A stretch of DNA of 64,000 bases from Flavobacteriales bacterium (GTDB lineage Bacteria > Bacteroidota > Bacteroidia > Flavobacteriales_D > Sanyastnellaceae), in NCBI GenBank assembly GCA_016722445.1, contig JADKIZ010000010.1, forward strand, positions 1 through 64,000. Direction: 5' to 3'. Both the position numbers and the translations under genes were made by a program. Under the pieces are notes generated by a model, which was not told where the DNA came from, did no database searches, and saw nothing but the letters and a program-made list of their open reading frames with translations. Position 1 is the first letter of the stretch, and each line of letters opens with the position of its first letter. Below are positions 38,574 to 48,461 of the stretch, in pieces.

Positions 38574-38690
38574 AAGTTACTAGGTACTAAGTACTAGGTA
38601 CAAGGACCGCGAAATGAAGTCTTTGTCCATTTCAAAACTCACCCTTGACACTTCATAATTCATAATTCATAATTCATAATTCAAAAGTTC
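38574..38690. repeat. Composite dispersed repeat upstream of the SAM riboswitch
   Basis: Heptamers GTTACTA, GGTACTA, AGTACTA, GGTACAA (38576-38603), core GGACCGCGAAATGAAGT then TCCATTTCAAAACTC (38603-38640), spacer, and four to five AATTCAT units (38652-38685). It ends about 15 bases before the riboswitch, so the metH promoter lies in or beside the repeat. Confidence 0.8.
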
Positions 38691-38703
38691 TTATGTTTGC
38701 ACC

Positions 38704-38814
38704 ACTTATCCAGAAAGACGGAGGGATCAGGCCCGATGATGTCTTGGCAACCCGAATAAAACGCCGGGTGCCAATTCCTGCTCCGAACCACATTTGTGGG
38801 GCGAGAGAGATGAG
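38704..38814 (+). promoter_or_regulatory. SAM-I (S-box) riboswitch controlling metH-metF
   Basis: The conserved S-box segments occur in order: CTTATCCAGAAAGACGGAGG, GGGATCAGGCCCGATGA, TTGGCAACCCG, CGGGTGCCAATTCCTGC and GAGAGATGAG. The closing helix P1 pairs CTTATC (38704) with GATGAG (38809). P3 is the AACCCG...CGGGT pairing. It lies 50 bases before the methionine synthase start. S-adenosylmethionine binding is expected to shut off expression of the methionine genes. No strong T-tract hairpin follows, so control may be at translation. Confidence 0.93.
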
Positions 38815-38866
38815 TAGTCCAACGCTTTTCATCCCTGAATTCTGGCTAAGTGCAATTTTTGTTTGA

Positions 38867-39886
38867 ATGAAACATGCACTTCAAAAACTTGCCGATCAGC
38901 GCGTCCTCATTTTGGATGGTGCGATGGGTACGATGATTCAAAGACATCATCTTTCGGAAGAAGACTTCCGCGGTGATCGTTTTGCTTCATGGAAATCTGA
39001 TCTGAAAGGAAACAACGACCTGCTGTGTCTAACACGTCCTGACGTTATCACTGAAATTCACCTGCAATATCTGGAGGCAGGCGCAGACATCATTGAAACA
39101 AATACGTTCAATGCGCAAAGGGTTTCTCTTGCAGATTATCATATGGAGGATCTTGCCTACGAACTAAATGTTGCTGCAGCACAATGTGCGAAAAAAGCAG
39201 TGGAACAATACAAAGCAAAAAAACCTGACGGTGGCCAGAAATTCGTAGCGGGTGCCATTGGTCCAACCAACAGAACTGCCTCTCTTTCACCTGACGTAAA
39301 TGACCCGGGATTTCGGGCGATCACGTTTGATGATTTGGTGATCGCTTATAAAGAACAAGTGAAAGGACTTATGGATGGCGGTGTAGATGCTATGCTTGTT
39401 GAAACGATTTTCGACACCCTCAATGCGAAGGCCGCTCTTTTCGCCATCATGGAAGTATATGATGAACGCAATGTGCAATTACCTATCATGGTGAGCGGAA
39501 CAATCACCGATGCCAGTGGCAGAACACTCAGCGGACAAACAGCAGATGCATTTCTCATTTCTATGTCGCATGCACCACTCCTCAGCATCGGATTCAATTG
39601 CGCTTTGGGCGCAAAACAACTTGAACCTTATGTTGAAGTGCTGAGCGAAAATGCCAATTGTCTGGTAAGTGCTTATCCGAATGCTGGACTCCCCAATGCC
39701 ATGGGACACTATGATCAAACACCAGAAGAAATGGCGCAACTCGTGAGCAATTACATGGAGCGCGGTATCGTCAATATTGTTGGTGGCTGCTGTGGAACCA
39801 CACCAGATCACATCAGAGCGATTGCCACCGCAGCAAAAGCTTTTGGACCCAGAAAAAAATCACTTCAATTGTCACATTCAAATTGA
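38867..39886 (+). CDS. metH: Methionine synthase, homocysteine-binding (HMT) module
   Basis: 339 residues covering the first module of cobalamin-dependent methionine synthase, which binds zinc and homocysteine. It starts LILDGAMGTMIQRHHLSEEDFRG and has NTFNAQRVSLADY, FVAGAIGPTNRTASLSPDVNDPGFR and the zinc ligands in GFNCALG and NIVGGCCGTTPDHIRAI. Splitting of MetH into two genes occurs in Bacteroidota, so a separate HMT protein is possible. However, the next module lacks its own start and about 35 expected codons (see the next entry), so a damaged single gene is equally possible. It lies directly behind the SAM riboswitch. Confidence 0.85.
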   Translation: MKHALQKLADQRVLILDGAMGTMIQRHHLSEEDFRGDRFASWKSDLKGNNDLLCLTRPDVITEIHLQYLEAGADIIETNTFNAQRVSLADYHMEDLAYELNVAAAQCAKKAVEQYKAKKPDGGQKFVAGAIGPTNRTASLSPDVNDPGFRAITFDDLVIAYKEQVKGLMDGGVDAMLVETIFDTLNAKAALFAIMEVYDERNVQLPIMVSGTITDASGRTLSGQTADAFLISMSHAPLLSIGFNCALGAKQLEPYVEVLSENANCLVSAYPNAGLPNAMGHYDQTPEEMAQLVSNYMERGIVNIVGGCCGTTPDHIRAIATAAKAFGPRKKSLQLSHSN

Positions 39887-42427
39887 TTCGGGAAGATATG
39901 ATCGCAGAAGATTGTCTGTTGCGCGGGAACAAGTGGAAGGTGGTGCGCAGATCCTCGATGTGAACATGGATGAAGGATTGATCGATGGCGTAAAAGCCAT
40001 GACGCGATTCTTACATCTCATCGCCAGTGAGCCGGATATTGCACGCATACCTGTGATGATCGACTCATCAAAATGGGAGATCATCGAGGCTGGACTGAAA
40101 TGCGTTCAGGGAAAGCGTTGTCAATTCTATTTCACTGAAAGAAGGTGAAGAAGAATTTTTGGTAAAGGCGAAAAAAATCAGACGATATGGAGCAGCAGTG
40201 ATCGTGATGGCCTTCGATGAACAAGGTCAGGCCGATTCGTATGAAAGGAGAATTTCCATTTGCGAACGCGCATATCAATTGCTGATTACCAAAGCGGGAT
40301 TCGATCCACACGATATCATTTTCGATCCTAATATTTTCCCGGTAGGCACAGGAATGGAAGAACACAGGGATAACGCCCTGCATTTTTTTTCATGCCACAC
40401 AGTGGATCAAAAACCATTTGCCTGGAGCCATGGTTAGTGGTGGTGTTTCCAATGTTTCATTTAGTTTCCGCGGCAATAACCGCGTGAGAGAAGCCATTCA
40501 CTCGGTGTTTTTATATCACGGTATCCGACATGGTCTCGATATGGGGATCGTGAATCCTTCCCAATTGGAAGTGTATGATGAAATACCCAAAGAACTTTTG
40601 GAACTCGTAGAAGATGTGGTACTGAACCGCCGATCTGATGCAACAGAGCGTCTTCTGGAATTTGCAGATAAAAACAAAGAATCGGCGAAAAAGGAAAACA
40701 AACAGGACCTCACATGGCGAACAGAATCGATTGAAAATCGTCTTGCTCATGCATTGGTGAAAGGCATCATTGATTATATCGATGAAGACACCGAAGAAGC
40801 GAGGGTAAAATATGGCCGTCCTCTTCATGTGATCGAAGGTCCGCTGATGGCTGGTATGTCCATCGTCGGTGACTTATTCGGCAGTGGAAAAATGTTCCTA
40901 CCACAAGTGGTGAAAAGCGCACGTGTCATGAAAAAAGCCGTGGCTTATCTACAACCCTTTCTCGAAGCAGAAAAAGAACAATCAGCTTCACAAGGTGCTG
41001 GAAAAGTTTTACTGGCCACTGTAAAAGGCGATGTCCATGACATCGGAAAAAATATTGTTGGGGTTGTCCTCGCATGTAACAATTATGAAATCATCGACCT
41101 CGGTGTGATGGTGAGTGCAGATAAAATTCTCGAAACAGCGATTGCTGAAAATGTGGATGCGATCGGACTCTCAGGACTCATCACGCCTTCGTTGGATGAA
41201 ATGATACACGTAGCCAAAGAAATGCAGCGACGTAAATTCAATATTCCATTGCTCATTGGTGGTGCCACGACATCGCGTGTACATACCGCAGTGAAAATCG
41301 AACCACACTATGAACATCCAGTGGTACACGTTCTCGATGCGAGCCGTGCGGTTACAGTGGTAAGTCATCTGTTGAGTCAGGACCAGCGTGCGGACTACAT
41401 TGCAACCACACGCGCAGAATACGAACAGGTACGAATCAACTATACAGCGCATCAGAATGCGAAATCCATGTTGAGTCTCACTGACGCGCGTGCGAATCAA
41501 TTCCGTTCGGAGTTCAATACCGATAACATCAAAACTCCGAAGCAACAAGGTGTTCAAGTTCATCACGAAATTGCATTGAACGAATTGGTGCCCTTCATCG
41601 ATTGGACACCCTTCTTTCAATCGTGGGAGTTGGCCGGAAAGTTTCCAGCTATTTTGAAAGATGAGATTGTTGGTGAACAAGCATCTAATCTTTACAAGGA
41701 TGCACAACAGATGCTTCAGCAAATTGTGGATCAGAAACTGCTTCAGGCGAAAGCTGTCACCGGAATTTTTCCAGCAAATGCGGAAGGCGATGACATCGTC
41801 GTAAAAACACCTCATGGTGAAGAGTCATTCATCACGCTTCGACAACAATTACAAAAAGCGGTAACCCAACCCAATTTTGCATTGGCCGATTTCATTGCGC
41901 CTTCTGATTCGAATGTGCAGGACTACATCGGATGTTTTGCTGTTTGTACCGGATTCGGTCAGGAAGACCTGGTGAAAAAATTTGAAGCAGATCACGACGA
42001 TTATTCCGCCATATTGGTCAAAGCACTTGCAGACCGACTTGCCGAAGCACTTGCGGAATACATGCACCGCAAAGTGCGCACTGAAATATGGGGCTATGCC
42101 ACAGATGAGTCATTGAACAACGATGATCTCATCGCTGAAAAATATCAGGGAATTCGTCCGGCACCTGGTTATCCGGCCTGCCCCGATCACCTCGAAAAAA
42201 AGACCATCTGGAAATTACTGGAGGTAGAAAAAAACATTGGCGTAATCCTCACCGATTCGTTGGCCATGTATCCAACTGCAGCAGTGAGTGGATATTACTT
42301 CGCACATCCGCAATCCAAATATTTTGGACTAGGAAAAATCGGCGAAGATCAACTCACGGATTATGCGCGTCGCAGAGGCATCAGCCGCGATGAAGCAGCA
42401 CGCTGGCTCTCACCTGTTTTATTTTAA
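39874..42427 (+). pseudogene. metH: Methionine synthase, folate, cobalamin and reactivation modules, frame-disrupted
   Basis: Homology begins abruptly with FKLIREDMIAE, close to 39880; the family's segment with SGLEPL and N(V/I)GERTN, which binds methyltetrahydrofolate, is missing. Three frameshifts follow: near 39912 (to LSVAREQVEGGAQILDVNMDEG), near 40116 (to VVNSISLKEGEEEF) and at the T8 run 40383-40390 (to WIKNHLPGAMVSGGVSNVSFSFRG). From 40440 the frame is open to the end. It covers the cobalamin cap, the B12 domain (KGDVHDIGKNIVGVVLACNNYEI, SGLITPSLDEM) and the reactivation domain (RPAPGYPACPDH). The stop is 23 bases before metF. Confidence 0.85.
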
Positions 42428-42450
42428 CCCACAACCCGAATTCACAGTAT

Positions 42451-43404
42451 ATGAAAGTTATTGAACATATCTCAAAAGCCAAATCAACGCTTTTCTCCAT
42501 TGAAATTCTTCCTCCTCTCAAAGGGCAAAACATCAATTCACTTTTTCAAACGATGGATGAGTTGATGGATTTCTCTCCTGCCTTTGTCGATGTCACTTAT
42601 CACCGCGAAGAATATGTTTTTCGCGATGCCGGCAATGGACTACTGGAAAAACACGTGGTGCGCAAACGTCCCGGCACAGTTGGTATTTGTGCTGCCATCA
42701 GCAATCGTTATAAAGTGGACACCGTGCCACACATCATCTGCGGTGGTTTTACCAAACAAGACACCGAAGATGCTTTGATCGATCTCAATTTTGTAGGATT
42801 GGACAATGTTCTTGTTCTACGTGGTGATCCAATTAAAAGTGAAGGTCGTTTTAAACCAGAACCTGATGGTCATGCCTACGCAGTTGATCTTGTGAAGCAG
42901 GTGGTGGAGATGAACAAAGGGGAATATCTTGATTCAGATTTGAAAGACGTTCAGAAAACAAACTTCTGCATCGGTGTTGCGGGATATCCTGAAAAACATT
43001 TTGAAGCACCAAACCGCAAATCAGATTTGCGCTTTTTGAAAGCGAAAGTGGATGCTGGTGCAGAATATATCGTGACTCAAATGTTCTATGACAACCGCGC
43101 ATACTTCCGGTTTTTGGAAGAATGTAAACAAGCGGGTATCAATGTACCCATCATTCCAGGATTGAAACCGCTCGCATCAAGAGCTCAGTTGAGCGTGATT
43201 CCTCATCACTTCCACATCAATCTTCCTGACGAACTTGTGCAGTTGGTAGAGAAATCCAAAACGGAAGAAGAAGTGCGGAAAATCGGTGTGGAATGGTGTA
43301 TTCAGCAATCGAAAGAACTCATGGCGGCAGGAGTTCCTGTATTGCATTATTACACTATGGGTAAAGCCAAAAGCACCAAAGAAATCGCGAAAGCCGTTTT
43401 CTGA
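42451..43404 (+). CDS. metF: Methylenetetrahydrofolate reductase
   Basis: A 317-residue FAD-dependent enzyme that makes 5-methyltetrahydrofolate, the methyl donor for MetH. The TIM-barrel signatures are present: FSIEILPPLKG, FVDVTYHREEYVF, DALIDLNFVGLDNVLVLRGDPI, IGVAGYPEKHFEAPNRKSDLRFLKAKVDAGAEYIVTQMFYDN and PIIPGLKPL. Close spacing to metH indicates one transcript under the SAM riboswitch. It is intact. Confidence 0.96.
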   Translation: MKVIEHISKAKSTLFSIEILPPLKGQNINSLFQTMDELMDFSPAFVDVTYHREEYVFRDAGNGLLEKHVVRKRPGTVGICAAISNRYKVDTVPHIICGGFTKQDTEDALIDLNFVGLDNVLVLRGDPIKSEGRFKPEPDGHAYAVDLVKQVVEMNKGEYLDSDLKDVQKTNFCIGVAGYPEKHFEAPNRKSDLRFLKAKVDAGAEYIVTQMFYDNRAYFRFLEECKQAGINVPIIPGLKPLASRAQLSVIPHHFHINLPDELVQLVEKSKTEEEVRKIGVEWCIQQSKELMAAGVPVLHYYTMGKAKSTKEIAKAVF

Positions 43405-44607
43405 TTACTGAAACGGATCAGCAAATTTCGGATCAGTCAATACCTCATAATCGGTAAGCGTTTTCAAGAAAGCTTCAAGTGCGACTTTTTCCTGTGCCGT
43501 CATGAACATCTTTTGCGGTAATGTTCCTTGATTGAGTGGTATGAGGTTAAAATCGATCACCGGTCCTAGGTGTTCTGGTGTGAGTCCTCCTTGTTCACGT
43601 ATGCGCAATTCTTCCGAAAGCTGCGGATGTGGCTGAATGCCACTGTTGTAAAATTCAATGACCTCTTCCAAAGTTTTAAATCTTCCATCATGCATATAAG
43701 GCGCAGTGAGTGCGATATTCCTCAACGAAGGCGTCTTGAAAAAACCATCACGTTTTACTCCGAAATCATCTACACCCGGCATGCCATTGTCCTTGTAATC
43801 GAATTCAAGTCCTACGTTTTTGGGTGCAGATAAACTTCCGTCCAGATTCACGCCTCCGTGACATTGCGAACAAGCAAACTTTCGGAAGAACAAGTGTTTT
43901 CCCAAATTTTCCATCTCGGTATAATTGGCAAAATCAACCAAATTACTTTGGTTCGATGCGGGATTGCTTTGCATCATTCTACCTTCATCATACTTGGTGC
44001 TCACTGAGACAATCGATTTGACGAATTGCGCCAGTGCTCTACCAATTTTTTTCGATGTCACTTCTTCATTTCCATAAGCATCTACAAATAGCTGTTTGTA
44101 GTAATCGATGTTTCTGACCTTTTCTTCCATGTAAAGTGTATCGGCAATACCCATCTCAACGTGGTTGGCAATGGGTTGCAATACCATGTGGTCGAGGGTG
44201 CTTTCGCGCAGATCCCAGAAAAATCCGAACTGCGTACCCGTGTTGACAATCGTTTGCGTATTGCGTCCAGTGAGTGAGTCAAGAAGTCCAAACGAAAATG
44301 CTCGGTTGTCGGCAAAACCATTGATCTGCCTGTGACATGTACCACAGCTTACACGATTATTGCGCGACAAGCTGACATCATAAAACAACACGCGACCTAA
44401 AGTTGCCACGTGGTTGTTGATCACAGAATCACCAAATGGCGCAAAGAATGTTTCATTCGGAGGTGTGGCATAATCATACGGTTCATCAGGCAATACAAGC
44501 ACACGTTTCTGTGGCTTGATGTCGTCGGTTTTACGACAAGAACCAAATGCCATGACTCCCAATACAAGGACCGCAGCTATACCCCATCTGTTGATCATAC
44601 CTGTCAT
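43405..44607 (-). CDS. Di-haem cytochrome c peroxidase (MauG/CcpA family) lipoprotein
   Basis: A 400-residue protein with a lipoprotein-type signal (VLGVMAFGSCRK). Two c-type haem sites are visible: CGTCHRQINGF near residue 90 and CSQCHGGVN near 240. Further motifs are NNRVSCGTCH, DLRESTLDHMVLQPIANHVEMG and PSLRNIALTAPYMHDGRFKTLEEVIEFYNSG, all typical of bacterial di-haem peroxidases that reduce hydrogen peroxide in the periplasm. It is coupled with an upstream outer-membrane protein gene (5 bases apart). Its stop abuts the convergent metF stop (43404/43405). Confidence 0.92.
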   Translation of the reverse strand: MTGMINRWGIAAVLVLGVMAFGSCRKTDDIKPQKRVLVLPDEPYDYATPPNETFFAPFGDSVINNHVATLGRVLFYDVSLSRNNRVSCGTCHRQINGFADNRAFSFGLLDSLTGRNTQTIVNTGTQFGFFWDLRESTLDHMVLQPIANHVEMGIADTLYMEEKVRNIDYYKQLFVDAYGNEEVTSKKIGRALAQFVKSIVSVSTKYDEGRMMQSNPASNQSNLVDFANYTEMENLGKHLFFRKFACSQCHGGVNLDGSLSAPKNVGLEFDYKDNGMPGVDDFGVKRDGFFKTPSLRNIALTAPYMHDGRFKTLEEVIEFYNSGIQPHPQLSEELRIREQGGLTPEHLGPVIDFNLIPLNQGTLPQKMFMTAQEKVALEAFLKTLTDYEVLTDPKFADPFQ

Positions 44608-44612
44608 GTTTT

Positions 44613-45296
44613 TCAGAACCTAAAGTTAAGGAATAATGCGGTTGGAGCCATGATTCCACGTTTGATACCTTCGTATTTGCGTGTAATATCTGTCACTGTA
44701 GCTTCTGCGTTCTCTGGTTTAATACTGCTTATTTCGCCATCCTCCGAAGTGTAAGAGCCAAATCGCCACAACAACTCAGTTCCCAAACTTACTCTTGGAG
44801 TGATGTGGTATTGTACATAGACAAAAGGCGAAAAGCCGGTTTCTTTATAGAGCTTTTTGCGATTGGTTTCTATCACTTCATCCTGTTCGTTTACATATTC
44901 AGAGATGTATGTATTTTCAGCATTGGCAGAGTAATAATCCATTCCAACTTTGAATGTCCATTTTGGTGCAAGGGCAATTTCCCAGTTGACACCAATCCTG
45001 ATATCCGTGCGTGTGGTGTCCGATTCAGTTTTAGACATGCCATTCGCATCTACAGGCAATTCGGTTTTACCATGAGAGGTGTAGCCAATTCCCGCGCGTA
45101 CGCCAAGTCTATTGTAGTGGATGTCCGTTGTAAGCAAATAGGGATTCCAAACATCCGGATTCACATTCTGAGCGCCAAGCCCAAGATTGATCAATCGAAT
45201 AGAATTGATGCCGAGATCGACATATACTGAATCACTTTGTGCACGTGAATAAATAGCACTCAACATCACGAGTGCAGTGAAAAGAATTTTCTTCAT
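44613..45296 (-). CDS. Predicted outer-membrane beta-barrel protein
   Basis: A 227-residue protein with a signal peptide (MKKILFTALVMLSAIYSRAQS). The rest is alternating amphipathic strands (YNRLGVRAGIGYTSHG, DIRIGVNWEIALAPKWTFKVGMDYYS, FSPFVYVQYHITPRVSLGTELLWRFGSY) ending in an aromatic residue (LFLNFRF). This is a small outer-membrane barrel. It is first in a two-gene unit with the cytochrome c peroxidase. Ligand or role unknown. Confidence 0.7.
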   Translation of the reverse strand: MKKILFTALVMLSAIYSRAQSDSVYVDLGINSIRLINLGLGAQNVNPDVWNPYLLTTDIHYNRLGVRAGIGYTSHGKTELPVDANGMSKTESDTTRTDIRIGVNWEIALAPKWTFKVGMDYYSANAENTYISEYVNEQDEVIETNRKKLYKETGFSPFVYVQYHITPRVSLGTELLWRFGSYTSEDGEISSIKPENAEATVTDITRKYEGIKRGIMAPTALFLNFRF

Positions 45297-45323
45297 AAAA
45301 GTTTTGTTGTTGTTAGAAAAAAC

Positions 45324-45359
45324 ACCGGGAGGCTTCTACGGGAGAAAGGCCTCATCGGT
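45324..45359 (-). terminator. Terminator after the GT2 gene
   Basis: On the minus strand ACCGATGAGGC pairs imperfectly with GCCTCCCGGT, followed by GTTTTTTC. It lies about 90 bases beyond the stop of the gene at 45450. Confidence 0.55.
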
Positions 45360-45449
45360 TTTGGGTTCAACAAAGAAAATGAGATAAATCACCACATTCC
45401 TTCTGTGCTTTTAAAACCAATGAACAGGGAAACATGGATAACCGAAATC

Positions 45450-46139
45450 TCAACCCTTGATTCTGAGTCTGATAAGATCTTTGAACATGCGAATGGCCTG
45501 CTTCCAGAATACCACAGAACTTTCGCCTGCATTCCTGAATTCGGCATTTACCCAATAGACTTTCTCGGATGACTGATAGGCGCGCCATAACCACTCGATG
45601 TCGGCTGCAAATCCATTGAGGTGTGATTTGCCAAATACCTGATCGATCACATCGCGGTGAAATGCTTTGATGCCACATTGCGTATCGCCCATATTCCGGA
45701 GCATCATCATATTCACCAACATCGAAAAAACGCCGCTACCCATTCGTCTCACCAATGGTGTCTTGCGGAAATAATCCGACTTGCGGCGGTCGCCACAGAC
45801 AATCTTCACCTCCGGCTGCTTGAAACGCGCGATGATTTCATCGAATATGTGGTACTGAAATGGAATATCTGCATCTGTAAAAATGCGAATGTCTCGTGAC
45901 GCCTGCATCATACCCGTTCGGACAGAAGCGCCCTTCCCTTGGTTGATGTCGTGATCGATGAGTTTGAAGCCGTTCTGCGTACAGTAATTTCTCAGCGCTG
46001 TTACTTCTGCAGATCCATCATTCACAATGATGATCTCAGCGTCGAAACCTTGTGTGTTGAAATAGCCGATCAGCCCCGGAAGCTCACGCATGAGTTCGGA
46101 CGCGTTGTTGTAACTTGGAATGATCAGACTGAATTTCAC
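45450..46139 (-). CDS. Glycosyltransferase family 2 (dolichyl/polyprenyl-phosphate mannosyltransferase-like)
   Basis: A GT-A enzyme of about 229 residues. VKFSLIIPSYNNASEL, IIVNDGS, INQGKGASVRTGMMQASRDIRIFTDADIPF and GDTQCGIKAFHRDVIDQVF match the DPM1/Alg5 type, which charges a polyprenyl phosphate with a sugar. I propose the GTG at 46139 as start, five bases after the upstream stop. The open frame continues to 46199 but would overlap the upstream gene by 55 bases. It probably supplies lipid-linked sugar to the GT-C-like membrane protein encoded just upstream. Confidence 0.85.
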   Translation of the reverse strand: MKFSLIIPSYNNASELMRELPGLIGYFNTQGFDAEIIIVNDGSAEVTALRNYCTQNGFKLIDHDINQGKGASVRTGMMQASRDIRIFTDADIPFQYHIFDEIIARFKQPEVKIVCGDRRKSDYFRKTPLVRRMGSGVFSMLVNMMMLRNMGDTQCGIKAFHRDVIDQVFGKSHLNGFAADIEWLWRAYQSSEKVYWVNAEFRNAGESSVVFWKQAIRMFKDLIRLRIKG

Positions 46140-46144
46140 CGGCG

Positions 46145-48429
46145 CTATTGGTAATTCCTGTTGTTCAGGAATCGCTTTTCGCCGCGCAATATGAGGCAAT
46201 CAACACCTTCGGGACAAATCTGAAGATCACGACAATGGATGTTTTTACCTGTAATCAACTTGTTTTCAAAGGAAAGCACTAGTTTTTGGGACGTGCTATC
46301 GATGGGAATTTCACATTCGATCAATGCGCTGTCATCTTTCATCCCCACAAATCGTTTCCCAATAAACTCCGTGAAATACCCTGTCGTTTTTTCGCCGTTT
46401 TTCTGAACGACCTCCAACACGGTTCTGGGTAATAGATCAACAGCGAATTGGTCCACATAAAAAGATATCTTGACCTTTTTACCACGCCACGTCGAATCTA
46501 TGTCCAGTTCTTTCCATCTGATCCAATTGAAATTGAATTGACCGACAAACACGGTATCATCTACAAACACTTCAGCATCTTTTGTGTGACCCAGATGTTT
46601 TCACCAGCTTCAAAAAGTTCATCGGTATCCAAATTGCTCACCTTCCAATCATTCTTCAATCCCGACCATTCATAGGCATTGTGCATGACCATTCTTTCAT
46701 CCAATTCCATACGGTAAAATTGATAGCCACCTTCATCGAATAGATAGGTGCAATCTTCCAGCAACAATTTTTGATGCTCCAAAATAGCGGACGTATCGCA
46801 TACAATCAATATCGCTTTATCGTCATCGATTTGATATAATACTTCCGGGATCTGCATCACTTCTTGTGACAAGGCAATATTCTTAAATGCCTGCGACAAT
46901 GAAGTGCGCGACATACTCGCTGCAAAAGAAGGCAAGCCTGTTCTGATGGATAAATCATATACAAAGTTTTTGATCTCAGAAGGTGCATCAGCTCCGATGT
47001 TCTCCGAGCCGATATGAAAGAATGGTAATGGCAAGATGGCCTGATATGCTGATACATCTAAGTTACCGGGAAGGGCATCGGTATTGCGCAACATGGTGCC
47101 TCGTTCATGGTGCATGCCATCTGCAGCTCTTGTCAGTCTGTTGCGTGCTTCAGAAAACATCAACAAAGCAAAAACTACGGCCGCCGCAATGGTGACATTT
47201 TTTTTCTCCCGATACAAACGGAAGAACAGACCAATCAATAAAATTTCAATCAGATAAAAAGCGACAAATGCAAATCGTCCGATACCTCTGAATTGTTGTA
47301 ACGGTCCCAATTTGTACAACAATTTTTCAAGTCCATAATTGAATGGAAATGCAAATGAAACAGCAATACAAAACAAGATTGAAATAGCCAATGCGAGGTA
47401 AATCCGATTTTCTTCTGCGGGAAAAACTGCGATTGTTTTTTTCCATTTGAATATGGAACGGAAAAACAAAAACACGAACATCACGATGGCAGAACCTCCG
47501 ATATAAGCAAGTCCCTCCCACTCTACACCATTTTTAGGTTTAAAGTATGGGAATAGGTGTTCATACCACATTCCATAAGGAAACAGATAGCCACCCCAGG
47601 CCGATCGATATACCATGAATCCCCAAGGAATTTTGGTGCGGTCTGTTACTTCAACTCCGGTGGTCATCAACCATTGCAGGATCAAAAAAGGTATGATGAT
47701 CTGAAGACCTGTTTGCAAGGTAATCATCGCAATGGACTTCGGTCTGTTGCGATGAAGTAATGCATAGGAAATCCAAAAACCTGCAGCGATAACCGCGAAA
47801 AAGACGAGGTAGTAGATGTGTGCGAAAACGAGAAAAGTGAGGTAACACAAAATGATCACAGTCCACTTCCATGATGCAGAAGCATGATATCGAATGAGCA
47901 TCCAAACCATGCCGGGTACAGCATACAACCACGCCAATGGATAATGTCCACCGAATCTCTCCCATTGTTGGGACAAAAATGTGATACCCACGGCAAAGAG
48001 AACACTCACCAACGGTTTCATGCCGATGTCTTTCAGAATGAGGTAGAGGAATATTGGACATAACAATACCCCCAAGATCATCATCCAGTTGGTGATACCA
48101 ACCATATGATTGCTGAGGTCCACGACTGGCTGTAACACTTTGACCACATTGGTGATCAACGGCTGACCGCCCGTAAAGAAGATGTTTTCACCATGCGGAT
48201 AATTCAAACCTTGCTGATGCATGAATGTGGAATCATGCTTCACATGATAAATACTTTGATAATAGGTTTGAAGACCATCGCCGTCTGTGCTAAAAAGGTA
48301 ATCGTCGGGAGACATCATCACATCACCGAATGCGAAGAGGCAAATCAGCAATGTGATTAAAAATGAAATCCAGAGATAGCGGTCCTTCAAAATTGGTTTC
48401 TTTCGTGACGAATGCCAAAATGGCGTCAC
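46145..48429 (-). pseudogene. Large polytopic membrane protein (GT-C-like), one frameshift near its C-terminus
   Basis: About 760 residues once a missing base is restored. The first 622 are read in one frame: about eleven hydrophobic helices, with a first-loop motif MMSPDDYLFSTDGDGLQTYYQ. The frame breaks at a 4-base T run (46579-46582 plus strand, A4 in the coding strand). One extra A gives VTQKDAEVFVDDTVFVGQ, joining the remaining 140 residues, a soluble beta-rich domain. The helices plus luminal domain resemble GT-C glycosyltransferases, but I do not recognise the specific family. It is followed within 6 bases by the GT2 gene, which may make its lipid-linked substrate. Confidence 0.75.
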
Positions 48430-48461
48430 TTGTTGGGGTCAAATATCGTCTTCATGGCTGC

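Noticed and set aside
38867..39886. HMT module as simply a natural metH1 gene with no damage
   Set aside because: Kept as possible, but the following module has no start of its own and lacks a conserved segment, so undamaged two-gene organisation is not supported.
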